Source: Robiginitalea biformata HTCC2501 (GTDB taxonomy: Bacteria > Bacteroidota > Bacteroidia > Flavobacteriales > Flavobacteriaceae). From it: 64,000 nucleotides of DNA. The stretch covers positions 1,962,501 to 2,026,500 of the forward strand of contig NC_013222.1 in assembly GCF_000024125.1 (NCBI RefSeq), given 5' to 3'. This document shows positions 18,264 through 26,691 of this stretch, in pieces; positions within the stretch are counted from its first letter, which is position 1; the number at the start of each line of letters is the position of its first letter. Below the pieces are notes generated by a model, which worked only from the letters and a program-made list of their open reading frames with translations, was not told the origin of the DNA and did not search any database. The position numbers and the translations under genes are program-made.

Positions 18264-20738
18264 TTAATTCCCCATAAAGAGGGCGTTAGCAAAGAATAGT
18301 TTCCCATTCTCCCAAAAGCCGCGGAACAACGGGTTGTCCACCATATAGACCACCTGGCCCCGCCCGTGGTTTTCCACCCCGAATACCAGGCTGTTGGGCA
18401 ACTTTTTCAAAGCCTCACTCCCTGCAAACCCCGCTACGGGTACCGGCTGGCCCATCAGGTAGGAGACATTGCCGGAATCTAAAAGTTCGTAGGAACTGCT
18501 GCCGAGTTTCAGGCTGAAGTAAGAATCCCCGTAGCCAAAAGCCATCGGGTGGGTCGGGTCTACCCGGGTTTTGAAAATGGCCCCGGTGATGGCACTTCGG
18601 ATCCGTTCGCGCTGTCCCGCTTCAAAAGACAACGGGTCCGTTCCCGGCGCCGCCTCTTCCCCGGCGGCTTCATCCGATTTTTTTGGTTCGATGGAGAATC
18701 CCGAGTCTCCTCCCAGGGCATCCAGGGCACCGCCCATGGCAATCAGCCGGCCGCCTGCGGCCACCCAAGCTTTCAGGCCTTTCACCCGTTTTTCGTTTAA
18801 GAAGCGCCGGTAGCCCCTGCCGTCCGGCAGGACCAGCACGTCATAGGCGTCCAGGTCTACCCGGTCAAAATAATCGGTGTCCAGAACGGTGAGCGGATAG
18901 TGCAATTGCTGTTCAAAAAAGTGCCATACCTCCCCGAAGTCCAGGGTGGATGTCGGTTCGCCGGAAAGGACAGCCACACGCACGTTGCTGACCACATCCA
19001 CATAGCGCGATCCGAAGTCCTTGCCGGAATCCACCAGTCCGGTGCCGGCAGGTGTCAATTCCCGGCCGTGTGCCATACGCAAGGCCTCCAGCCGGGCGGA
19101 AAAGTCCGCGTGGTGCCGGTTGTCCCCGGCCGTGATGATCAGCGTTCCGGCAGCCCAGTTCCTGCCCTCCAGTTGAAAGGGCCTGGAAGCCCTTCGCACG
19201 CGGAAGCCTTCCTTCAGCAGGGCGGCCAGGAACCGGGCGTCATCCATGCTGTCCCAGTCGGTCAGGTAGGCGTAGGCCCCGGATTCTGGGGCAGGTGCTG
19301 CTGCATCCCCGAAATCGGCCGGGCTGTCATAGGCAACAGCCGACTCCGAGGCGATGGCCTGGAGCCCGTAGGCGTAGGGCAGGGACCAAGCGGTGATATC
19401 GTACGTCAGGGAATCGCTCAGGCGCGCATCCGGCTCAAAAAGCACTTTAACCAGCGTGCCTTTCGGCTGGTCGGTGGGAACTACCAGCGCCTCGGGACCC
19501 GCCTGCATACTGCCGCTGCGGCCGGTATCGTAGCGGAACCCGCGTACGGAGCCGCCGCGTGCCCTCCCGGTGCGGACCTGGTGCTGTTCCAGCAAATCGC
19601 GGAGGGCGGCGAGTTTGTCCCGGTCTCCCTTGAGTACGTAACTCTTGTATTTGAAATTCTTCGGGCTGCCGTAAAACTTGCGGAACTCGCTGCCCAGCAT
19701 CCCGGCATGGCGGGAGGCTACTTCCACCGTGCTCAGGCCGGTTGTCAGGTGGTGCGCAATCCGGTCTTTCAGGGTCAGCGTATCGCCGATGGAGGTGCGA
19801 ATGGCCAGGCCGGCGCGGCCGCTGCCGCCCTGTTCATAGGTCATCCCGATGGCGCCGTTGTAGGTGGGGTAGGTATCCCCATAGCTCGGGTAAAACAGGT
19901 CAAAGACCTCCCGGGTAAAGTAAAACCAGCCGTTGGCATCAAAGTACCGGGCGTGGTTCCGCCCGATGGTATCCTGGAATCGGCGCTGGAATTCGGTAAT
20001 CACCTCGTGGTAAGGTTCTGCCGCCGGGGCGAAGTAATAGGGGGCATCCACCCCCTGTTCGTGAAAATCCACATGTACATGGGGCATCCAGCGATTGTAG
20101 GCCACCAGGCGCTCCCGGCTTTCCCTCTGGGTAAGCCAGGCCCAGTCGCGGTTCAGGTCAAACATATAATGGTTCCCGCGGCCGCTGAGCCAGCCCTCAT
20201 GGTGTTCCTTGCTGTTCGGGTCTGCCTGGTAAGGGGTGTTCTTGAACTGGTTGTACCAGTTCACATACCGGTCGCGTCCGTCCGGGTTAATGCACGGGTC
20301 CATAATCACGACGGTATTCTCCAGGTAGCTGCTCCGCGTGGTGAGTAAATCGTACAGGGTCTGCATGGATGCTTCCGTACTGACGCTTTCGTTCCCGTGC
20401 ACATTGTAGCTCAGCCAGACAATGGCCGGCCCCTGAGAGCCCTGCCCTTCCAGCGCCTCCAGGTGCGCCTCCCGGATGGCACCGAGGCGCTGCATGTTCG
20501 CGGCGGAAGACAGGGTGGCCGTAATCAGCGGTCGCCGCTCATTGGTTTCCCCGTATTGTTCCAGGAGTACCTGCTCACTGCGGGCGTCGGCTACATAGCG
20601 GAAATATTCAACCACGCGGTGGTGGCGCGTAAACTGGGTCCCCAATTCGTAACCGAGGAACTCGGAAGGGGATTGCAATTCCTGCCCAAAGGCGATGGCG
20701 GTAAAAAACGACAGGAAAAGCGCAAAACAATGCTTCAT
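18264..20738 (-). CDS. Secreted M14-family zinc carboxypeptidase-like protein
   Basis: 824 residues with a Sec signal peptide (MKHCFALFLSFFTAIAFGQ). The M14 catalytic domain covers about residues 50-330: the first zinc motif is NVHGNESVSTEA (H-x-x-E), DPCINPDGRDRYVNWYNQF follows, and HVDFHEQGVDAPYYF supplies the later zinc histidine. The C-terminal 450 residues contain a glutamine-amidotransferase-like (ThuA-like) segment with DVLVLPDGRGYRRFL and end in a conserved FALG-type tail. Homologues are common in Flavobacteria and probably digest peptides outside the cytoplasm. The start was placed at the signal peptide rather than an ATG 66 bp upstream. Single gene, convergent with the oxidoreductase. 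Confidence 0.9.
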   Translation of the reverse strand: MKHCFALFLSFFTAIAFGQELQSPSEFLGYELGTQFTRHHRVVEYFRYVADARSEQVLLEQYGETNERRPLITATLSSAANMQRLGAIREAHLEALEGQGSQGPAIVWLSYNVHGNESVSTEASMQTLYDLLTTRSSYLENTVVIMDPCINPDGRDRYVNWYNQFKNTPYQADPNSKEHHEGWLSGRGNHYMFDLNRDWAWLTQRESRERLVAYNRWMPHVHVDFHEQGVDAPYYFAPAAEPYHEVITEFQRRFQDTIGRNHARYFDANGWFYFTREVFDLFYPSYGDTYPTYNGAIGMTYEQGGSGRAGLAIRTSIGDTLTLKDRIAHHLTTGLSTVEVASRHAGMLGSEFRKFYGSPKNFKYKSYVLKGDRDKLAALRDLLEQHQVRTGRARGGSVRGFRYDTGRSGSMQAGPEALVVPTDQPKGTLVKVLFEPDARLSDSLTYDITAWSLPYAYGLQAIASESAVAYDSPADFGDAAAPAPESGAYAYLTDWDSMDDARFLAALLKEGFRVRRASRPFQLEGRNWAAGTLIITAGDNRHHADFSARLEALRMAHGRELTPAGTGLVDSGKDFGSRYVDVVSNVRVAVLSGEPTSTLDFGEVWHFFEQQLHYPLTVLDTDYFDRVDLDAYDVLVLPDGRGYRRFLNEKRVKGLKAWVAAGGRLIAMGGALDALGGDSGFSIEPKKSDEAAGEEAAPGTDPLSFEAGQRERIRSAITGAIFKTRVDPTHPMAFGYGDSYFSLKLGSSSYELLDSGNVSYLMGQPVPVAGFAGSEALKKLPNSLVFGVENHGRGQVVYMVDNPLFRGFWENGKLFFANALFMGN

Positions 20739-20860
20739 AAATTCAGGTTTGGGACCGGGGTTTGCCGGCGGACCAAATCTACGGAAACTTCCACAATACG
20801 TCACCCCTGGTTACGCCCCGGGGTGCTGCCGCCCCGGGTTTCTTAACGTATTTTTAGGAA

Positions 20861-20887
20861 TTGCAAGGCACGGGAGCGTTATCTTTG
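20861..20887 (+). promoter_or_regulatory. Promoter of bshC (-7 TATCTTTG)
   Basis: TATCTTTG at 20880-20887 is a full consensus match; TTG at 20861-20863 lies 16 bp upstream, a slightly short spacer. The ATG follows 19 bp after the -7 box. Confidence 0.6.
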
Positions 20888-20906
20888 GGGTTGTTCAAAC
20901 CAACGC

Positions 20907-22514
20907 ATGCGCAAGGAAGGCATTCCCTTTAAGGATACGGGTTTCTTTTCAAAACTGATCACGGATTACCTGGACGCAGTCCCTGGGTTGGAGCCGTTTT
21001 ACGGCCGATCCCCGGATTTGGGCGCATTCCGGGAGCAGCTGCTGGAGAAACTCGCAACCTATCCGGAATCACACAGAAGTACCCTCTGTACGGTGTTGGA
21101 AGACCAGTACCGGGGGCTCAGCGCCTCCCCTGCCACCAAAAGCCATATCGCCGCCCTGGCGGATTCCGCAACGGTGACCGTGGTAACCGGGCACCAGCTC
21201 AACCTGTTCACCGGACCGCTCTATTTCCACTACAAGATCCTCGGGACCATCGCGCTTTGCCGCAAATTACAGGCGGCCTATCCGGACCATATCTTCGTGC
21301 CCGTCTACTGGATGGCCACGGAGGACCACGATTTTGACGAGATCAACCACTTTAATTTCAAAGGGAAGGAATTCCGGTGGAACCGGGAAGCCGGGGGGCC
21401 TGTCGGCCGTATGGAAACGGACGGCCTCGAGGTGCTGGCCGAACAGTTTATGCAGGACCTGGGGCCCGGGGATCGCGCCCGGGAACTCAAGGAGCTGTTT
21501 GAAGCCGCCTATTTGGAACATCCGAACCTGGCAGCTGCCACCCGCTATCTGGCGAATCGCCTGTTCGGCGAAGAAGGCCTGGTGGTGCTGGACGGGGACG
21601 ATCCCCGGTTGAAAGCCCTCTTTGCCCCCCATATGGAAACCGACATGCTGGAAGGGCTGGCCCACCGGCAGGTATCCGACCAGGCTGCAGGCCTGCAGGC
21701 CGCGGACCCGGACTACCCGATACAGGTCACTCCCCGGGAGATCAATTTATTTTACATGCGGGACGGACTCCGGGAGCGGATTGTGGAAGAGGACGGCGTA
21801 TACGGGGTGCTGGAAACTGATATCCGGATGGATCGGGAGGCCCTGAAAAAGGAACTCCGGGAACACCCCGGCCGATTTTCTCCCAACGTCATCACGCGCC
21901 CACTCTACCAGGAGGTCATCCTGCCCAATATCGCCTATATCGGCGGGGGAGGCGAGATTGCCTACTGGCTGGAACTCAAATCGTATTTTGAGGCTTCAGA
22001 AATCCCTTTTCCGATCCTGATGCTGCGCAATTCCGCCCTGGTCCTTTCCGACAAGCAGGCCCGAAAAGCGGAAAAACTCGGGGTCTCCCTCCAGGAGCTC
22101 TTCCTGGAACAAAACGAGCTGATCAACCGGAAAGTCCGGGCCATTTCCGGGATCGACATCGATTTTACCCCGCAGCGGGAGCACCTCCGGAAGCAATTCC
22201 GCGACCTCTATGCCCTGGCCGAAAAAACGGATGCCTCCTTCCTGGGGGCTGTTAAGGCCCAGGAAACCAAACAGATCAACGGGCTCAACCACCTGGAGAA
22301 ACGCCTGCTCAAAGCCCAGAAACGCAAGCTCCGGGACCACGTAAACCGACTGGTGGCCCTGCAGGGCGAACTCTTCCCCAACGGCAGCCTGCAGGAACGG
22401 ACGCGAAACTTCGCCGCCTGCTACCTCGAGCTCGGAAGCCAGTGGGTCCCCTCCGTACTCGGGGCGTTTGACCCCCTGCATCCCGAATTCTCCATCCTGA
22501 TTTACGAGCGCTGA
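20907..22514 (+). CDS. bshC: Bacillithiol biosynthesis cysteine-adding enzyme BshC
   Basis: 535 residues, full length. BshC joins cysteine to glucosaminyl-malate in the last step of bacillithiol synthesis. Signature segments are VTGHQLNLFTGPLYFHYKIL near residue 95, VYWMATEDHDFDEINHF near residue 130, and a coiled-coil-rich C-terminus (about 430-500). Bacillithiol is the low-molecular-weight thiol of many Bacteroidota. BshA and BshB are not in the window. It stands alone, with its own promoter, 50 bp before the PLP decarboxylase gene, which also has its own -7 box. Confidence 0.94.
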   Translation: MRKEGIPFKDTGFFSKLITDYLDAVPGLEPFYGRSPDLGAFREQLLEKLATYPESHRSTLCTVLEDQYRGLSASPATKSHIAALADSATVTVVTGHQLNLFTGPLYFHYKILGTIALCRKLQAAYPDHIFVPVYWMATEDHDFDEINHFNFKGKEFRWNREAGGPVGRMETDGLEVLAEQFMQDLGPGDRARELKELFEAAYLEHPNLAAATRYLANRLFGEEGLVVLDGDDPRLKALFAPHMETDMLEGLAHRQVSDQAAGLQAADPDYPIQVTPREINLFYMRDGLRERIVEEDGVYGVLETDIRMDREALKKELREHPGRFSPNVITRPLYQEVILPNIAYIGGGGEIAYWLELKSYFEASEIPFPILMLRNSALVLSDKQARKAEKLGVSLQELFLEQNELINRKVRAISGIDIDFTPQREHLRKQFRDLYALAEKTDASFLGAVKAQETKQINGLNHLEKRLLKAQKRKLRDHVNRLVALQGELFPNGSLQERTRNFAACYLELGSQWVPSVLGAFDPLHPEFSILIYER

Positions 22515-22540
22515 CCCCTTACGGCCCCGATCGGGTGCCG

Positions 22541-22548
22541 TATCTTTG
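22541..22548 (+). promoter_or_regulatory. -7 box (TATCTTTG) of the PLP decarboxylase gene
   Basis: TATCTTTG lies 17 bp before the ATG, in the 51-bp gap after bshC. No good -33 TTG is visible, so this could be internal to a bshC transcript. Confidence 0.5.
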
Positions 22549-22565
22549 CATTAAAATTCCGAAAC

Positions 22566-23951
22566 ATGCACACGCTGGATATCGACACGGTCGAAATGAC
22601 CCTGGACGTCATGAAATTCGCCATCAACCGGATCACGGTCCGGGACCCGGAACTGGGCATCCCCAAAAAAGAGGAGGATTTAAAGCAACTTGTGGGAGAG
22701 ACCGTAACGGCCAAAGGGATTGGGGGCGAACAGGCCTTCCGGCTTTTCCGGGACGTGCTCGTTAAGGCTACTGTCCCTATCGACCATCCCCGCCACCTCG
22801 CATTTGTGCCGGCCGCCCCCACCCGGGCGGCCATCATGTTTGACCTGGTCACATCGGCCTCCTCCATACACGGGGCCTACTGGATGGAAGGCGCCGGGGG
22901 GATTTTCTGCGAGAACCGGGCGATGGATTGGCTGGTTTCCCTGACCGGGATGCCCGAGGGTGCCTTTGGCGTATTTACCAGCGGGGGGACGGCTGCAAAC
23001 CTGTCGGCCATGGTTACCGCCCGGGAAGTCTGGCGGGAAGGGGGTGGAACGCAACATGGCAAGGGGATCATCGTGGCCTCCATAGGCGCCCACAGTTCCA
23101 TTAAGGCCATGGCCAAGGTAATTGACGCGGACATTCGCCTGGTGGATACCGAAGACCGGATGAGCGGGGAAGCCCTGGAAAAGGCAATTGCGGCATTGTC
23201 CGATGCGGAACGCGAAAGGCTTTTTGGCGTGGTGGCTACCGGGGGTACCACCAATGCGGGAATCGTAGACGATTTGCAAGGGATTGCCCGGGTTTGCCGG
23301 GACCGGGGCCTCTGGTTCCACGTGGATGCCGCCTATGGGGGCGGAGCCCTTGCCGCCGATTCCGTCCGCCACCTCTTCCGGGGGATTGAGCAGGCGGACA
23401 GTGTGACCATCGATCCGCACAAGTGGTTGTTCACCCCCTACGATTGCGGTGCCATCATTTACCGGGACCCCGAACAGGCGCGGCGGGTCCACTCCCAGGA
23501 GGGTTCCTACCTGGATATTTTTAAAGACGAAGGGGCCCACGGCTTTAACCCGGCCGACTACCAGATACAACTCACCCGGCGGCTCCGCGGGCTGCCGCTG
23601 TGGTTTTCCCTGGCAACCCACGGAACCGACAGGTACAAAGAGGCCGTTGAGGAAGGCATCCGGCTTGCTGTTCGCGCCGGGGAACTTATCGGGGAGTACC
23701 CGGACCTGGAATTGGTCCGCGCCCCCAGCCTGTCCTGCGTGCTGTTTCGCCGCAAGGGCTGGAACCCGGACGACTACAACCAGTGGACCTACCGGAACCA
23801 CCGGGCCGGAATCTCCCTGGTAACCCCCACCAAATGGCGGGGGACCGGGGGCATGGAGACGGTCCTGCGATTTTGTTTTATCAACCCGGATACCACCGAG
23901 GAGGATATCCGGATTATCCTCGATACGCTAGGGGACCAGGAAATCACCTGA
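22566..23951 (+). CDS. Group II PLP-dependent amino acid decarboxylase
   Basis: 461 residues. The PLP lysine is in VTIDPHKWLFTPYDCGAII near residue 287, the usual group II decarboxylase motif, preceded by WFHVDAAYGGGAL with the aspartate contacting the pyridine nitrogen. FTSGGTAANLSAMVTAREVW is the phosphate-binding region. This family includes aromatic amino acid, glutamate, diaminobutyrate and tyrosine decarboxylases; the residues visible do not fix the substrate. The last 24 bp overlap the convergent PNPOx-fold gene. Its neighbour makes or binds a vitamin B6 or flavin cofactor, which may or may not be relevant. Confidence 0.9.
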   Translation: MHTLDIDTVEMTLDVMKFAINRITVRDPELGIPKKEEDLKQLVGETVTAKGIGGEQAFRLFRDVLVKATVPIDHPRHLAFVPAAPTRAAIMFDLVTSASSIHGAYWMEGAGGIFCENRAMDWLVSLTGMPEGAFGVFTSGGTAANLSAMVTAREVWREGGGTQHGKGIIVASIGAHSSIKAMAKVIDADIRLVDTEDRMSGEALEKAIAALSDAERERLFGVVATGGTTNAGIVDDLQGIARVCRDRGLWFHVDAAYGGGALAADSVRHLFRGIEQADSVTIDPHKWLFTPYDCGAIIYRDPEQARRVHSQEGSYLDIFKDEGAHGFNPADYQIQLTRRLRGLPLWFSLATHGTDRYKEAVEEGIRLAVRAGELIGEYPDLELVRAPSLSCVLFRRKGWNPDDYNQWTYRNHRAGISLVTPTKWRGTGGMETVLRFCFINPDTTEEDIRIILDTLGDQEIT

Positions 23952-24476
23952 CCAACTATCGTCGGTTCGGGAAAACCGAACGCGAATGTGGTTGGGGCGC
24001 CGGAGTTGCAGGTATTCAATCCGAAAAGGTTGGATACGGACAACCGCGAAGTTTTCGCTGCCCTGCATGTAATCTACCTGGTCCGGGCCCTTGATTTCGG
24101 CTCCCGGCCGCTCTTCCGTGGTGTAATCTTTTCTCGAGGCTTCCCTGATCCCTTCCCAATAGGCCGACAGCAGGGCGTCGTCCTTTTCCCTGTACGCAAT
24201 GCCCTCGATACGCAGTTGCAGCAACTTTTCGGGATGGTAATACAGCAGGCTTACCTTGTTATTTTCCTTGATGTGCAACATTTTTTTGGAACGGGCATCC
24301 GTAAAAAAAGTCAATCGCATCTGTTCGGGGTCGAATTCCCGCACGACGATTGTCCGAAGTCGGGGAACCTTTTCAAGCCCAACCGTGGCAAGGGTTGCAT
24401 AGCGAAACGGGTGATCGGAAAGCCGGGTTCCGGCATCGATCTCGTCGCAGATTTCAGTCCAGTACTGCTGGGTCAT
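23928..24476 (-). CDS. Pyridoxamine 5'-phosphate oxidase-fold FMN-binding protein
   Basis: 182 residues, shorter than classical PdxH (about 215). The N-terminal domain has FRYATLATVGLEKVPRLRTI and VREFDPEQMRLTFFTDARSKK, the split-barrel FMN-binding pattern, and NNKVSLLYYHPEKLLQLRIEG completes it. The C-terminal PdxH dimerisation motif is incomplete, so it is more likely a PNPOx-like (Alr4036-type) flavoprotein than a certain PdxH. The 3' ends overlap by 24 bp with the convergent decarboxylase gene. Confident on fold, weak on activity. Confidence 0.82.
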   Translation of the reverse strand: MTQQYWTEICDEIDAGTRLSDHPFRYATLATVGLEKVPRLRTIVVREFDPEQMRLTFFTDARSKKMLHIKENNKVSLLYYHPEKLLQLRIEGIAYREKDDALLSAYWEGIREASRKDYTTEERPGAEIKGPDQVDYMQGSENFAVVRIQPFRIEYLQLRRPNHIRVRFSRTDDSWSGDFLVP

Positions 24477-24705
24477 GGGAAGGGTATTTTGTTAAAATTA
24501 AAAAAAATACCCATGCGGGGTAGGGTAAAACGTTCGCTGGTTGTTTATATACCAAAGTTGCCATGAAAAAGGAATCAATCGCTTCCCGGGGCAGCAGACT
24601 GCAACGGGAGCGATTTCCTCAGCGCAAGGCGCTTTTGATGAATAATTTTTGTGTCATAATTAGTTCATGTGTTTAGGTTGGTTTTGTCCCGGGAGGCCGG
24701 GAGAA

Positions 24706-24740
24706 CGAAAACCCCGGCGGATCCCGCCGGGGTTTTTCGT
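24706..24740. terminator. Bidirectional terminator
   Basis: An 11-bp GC-rich stem (AACCCCGGCGG with its complement) around an ATC loop is followed by TTTTTCGTTT on the plus strand and TTTTCGTT on the minus strand. It ends the aerolysin-like lipoprotein gene on the minus strand. Confidence 0.9.
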
Positions 24741-24773
24741 TTCAATAACCTTCCCGGAAACGGGGCCGGGGGG

Positions 24774-26459
24774 TCAATTGCATTCGGAGGGGACATCCCG
24801 TGCCACGGTTTGCGTATCGATGAGCTCGTCGATCGTATTGGTGCCCCGTACGGTAACTTCGATGTAATCGGCGCCTTTTTCCGTAATCACCCCGGTGAAC
24901 TGGTTGAAGGCGAACTGCGTGATGATTTCGTCTCCCGTGAGGGGTGAATTGTCGCCCTGGTAGGCTCCCTTGATCCGGAAACGCTGGACAAAAGGCACGC
25001 GTACGTTTTCATAGGATTGGTACATGTCGGACACCAGGGTGGCTTTTTTGGCCGGCACAGTCAGGCTCCGCCTCGTAGACAGCTCAATGGATTCCGTTGT
25101 TTCAAACGCCGCGGATTGCGTACTCGTATTCGTCTGGGAACGCGTGGTGGTGTAGCTTTCGGATACCGAGGAGCTCACCGAAGACCCGACCCCGTAAAAT
25201 TCCGCTGAAATCGTCGACTCCATGGACACGTCTACCGAATACTCCTGGCTGCTGCTCAGGGAAAAACTCTCCTCCCATCCGAATACCGATTTGGTCTCCC
25301 GGGTTTGGTTGACGCCGACTTCCTGTACAAGCTCCCCGCTGCTGCAATTCACCAGCGTGCTATTGTAGGCAAAGGAAGTGCCTGCAGGCGGCAGTATGGG
25401 TTGCAGGTGCTTGTATTCCAGGGACTGGATTTCCCAGTCAATATCGAAAGCCAGGATCCGAAAATAGGCCGGCGTCTCGTTTTCGCTGCCCGGGGCGCAA
25501 TGCAGGTATAATCCGTTTTCGCTCAACACGAGCGGCCGGTTTTGTTCGGTGGGGGTGATCGTGAACAGGCCGTTCGGCGTTTTCTCAATCCGGAACGCGT
25601 AATTCGGGGGTTGGGTGGGGTCGGTATTGTCGCCGTTCCGGGCCCGGTTTGCCCGGCTTTGTATATTTAATACGCGGGAATTGTCGACCTTGATATACAT
25701 GTAGAGGAGGTTGTCCGGGGTGTCTTTATCCCGGAGACCGATGGAGTACACCCCGGGCTGCCCGGGCATCTCGGTAAAAAGGAACCGGGTATACAGGTCC
25801 ACGTATTCCGAATTGTAGTCCAGTTCATCCGCCTGCCGCACATTGATCCGTGTGGAGAGGTTGGTGCCGTTGGTGTAGGAATCCGATGCCGGGGCCCCGT
25901 ATATTTCTGTTCCGTCCTCATCCACCAGTTGGAGGTAGTAGTACACGCCGGGCCGCAGGGTTACCGTGCGGAATTTATCCGGCAGCGCCTCATTGTCAAT
26001 GGGCGTCAGGGACGGGGAGGAGGTAAACGAAATTTTCGAAAAAGTTTTGGTAGCCAGGACACTGTCGTTTGCGTTGCGGATTTCCACGGTCAGCGGCACC
26101 CCGTCGCTCAGGTCCCTCCTTTCGGATTCGCTCAGGTCCTCGTTTTCAAAAGACAGGGCACCGATCTGGGTATCCGCATCGATGACTACCTCGGCGCTCA
26201 ACGCGCTATGCGTCCCTTGGATCCGGATGGCCGCCAATTCCGGGTGATATCCTTTCCGCGCCAGGGAACGGGCACTCACGCTTAACCCGATTGCCCCGGG
26301 GTCGGCGGCTACCTCCGACTCATCGAGACCGTTGCGTTGCTCGAGTCCGTTGCCCCCGTTGCCATCCCCGTTTCCGGGGTCGTCTTTGCTGCATGACAGG
26401 CCGAGTGTACCGGCCAAAAGCACGAGAATCAGCCACCTGGAATTTTTGATTGTTTTCAT
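24774..26459 (-). CDS. Lipoprotein with aerolysin/ETX-type pore-forming domain (predicted)
   Basis: 561 residues. Residues 1-23 form a signal with a lipobox ending LGLSC, then a Gly/Asn-rich linker (about 27-45). Residues 60-230 are beta-rich and unassigned. About 235-345 (LYMYIKVDNSRVLNIQS, then AFRIEKTPNGLFTI, then LVLSENGLYLHC) looks like a beta-trefoil-like lectin domain. Residues about 355-550 show the aerolysin/natterin pattern: paired beta-strands, a Ser/Thr-rich alternating stretch (403-462), then LTVPAKKATLV and a VPFVQRF strand, which in this fold are the VPP-like turn and the following membrane-insertion hairpin. Other starts exist upstream, at 26481-26483 and further; the one chosen starts the signal peptide. 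Activity is inferred from pattern only. Confidence 0.6.
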   Translation of the reverse strand: MKTIKNSRWLILVLLAGTLGLSCSKDDPGNGDGNGGNGLEQRNGLDESEVAADPGAIGLSVSARSLARKGYHPELAAIRIQGTHSALSAEVVIDADTQIGALSFENEDLSESERRDLSDGVPLTVEIRNANDSVLATKTFSKISFTSSPSLTPIDNEALPDKFRTVTLRPGVYYYLQLVDEDGTEIYGAPASDSYTNGTNLSTRINVRQADELDYNSEYVDLYTRFLFTEMPGQPGVYSIGLRDKDTPDNLLYMYIKVDNSRVLNIQSRANRARNGDNTDPTQPPNYAFRIEKTPNGLFTITPTEQNRPLVLSENGLYLHCAPGSENETPAYFRILAFDIDWEIQSLEYKHLQPILPPAGTSFAYNSTLVNCSSGELVQEVGVNQTRETKSVFGWEESFSLSSSQEYSVDVSMESTISAEFYGVGSSVSSSVSESYTTTRSQTNTSTQSAAFETTESIELSTRRSLTVPAKKATLVSDMYQSYENVRVPFVQRFRIKGAYQGDNSPLTGDEIITQFAFNQFTGVITEKGADYIEVTVRGTNTIDELIDTQTVARDVPSECN

Positions 26460-26691
26460 TGGAATTTGTTTTGTGGTTTGCATTTGATTTTCTTTTGTGG
26501 ACCCTGTCCGGAGGGTTCTGCAGCACGCTCCGGGACAAGACCACAAAACAAGTTGTCATAAGGTGTTTCCTGGATGACGATCAAACATAGGGCTTCGGTT
26601 TCCCGGTTAAAAATGTGGAGGGGGTACAAAGGGGGTACAGGCCACAAGCCCAATAGTCACGGGGGGTTGAACGGATGGTGCTCCCAGTTGC

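Noticed and set aside
24563..24676. 37-codon plus-strand frame as a real protein gene
   Set aside because: No promoter box, no recognisable protein, and the frame is short; kept as an observation only.
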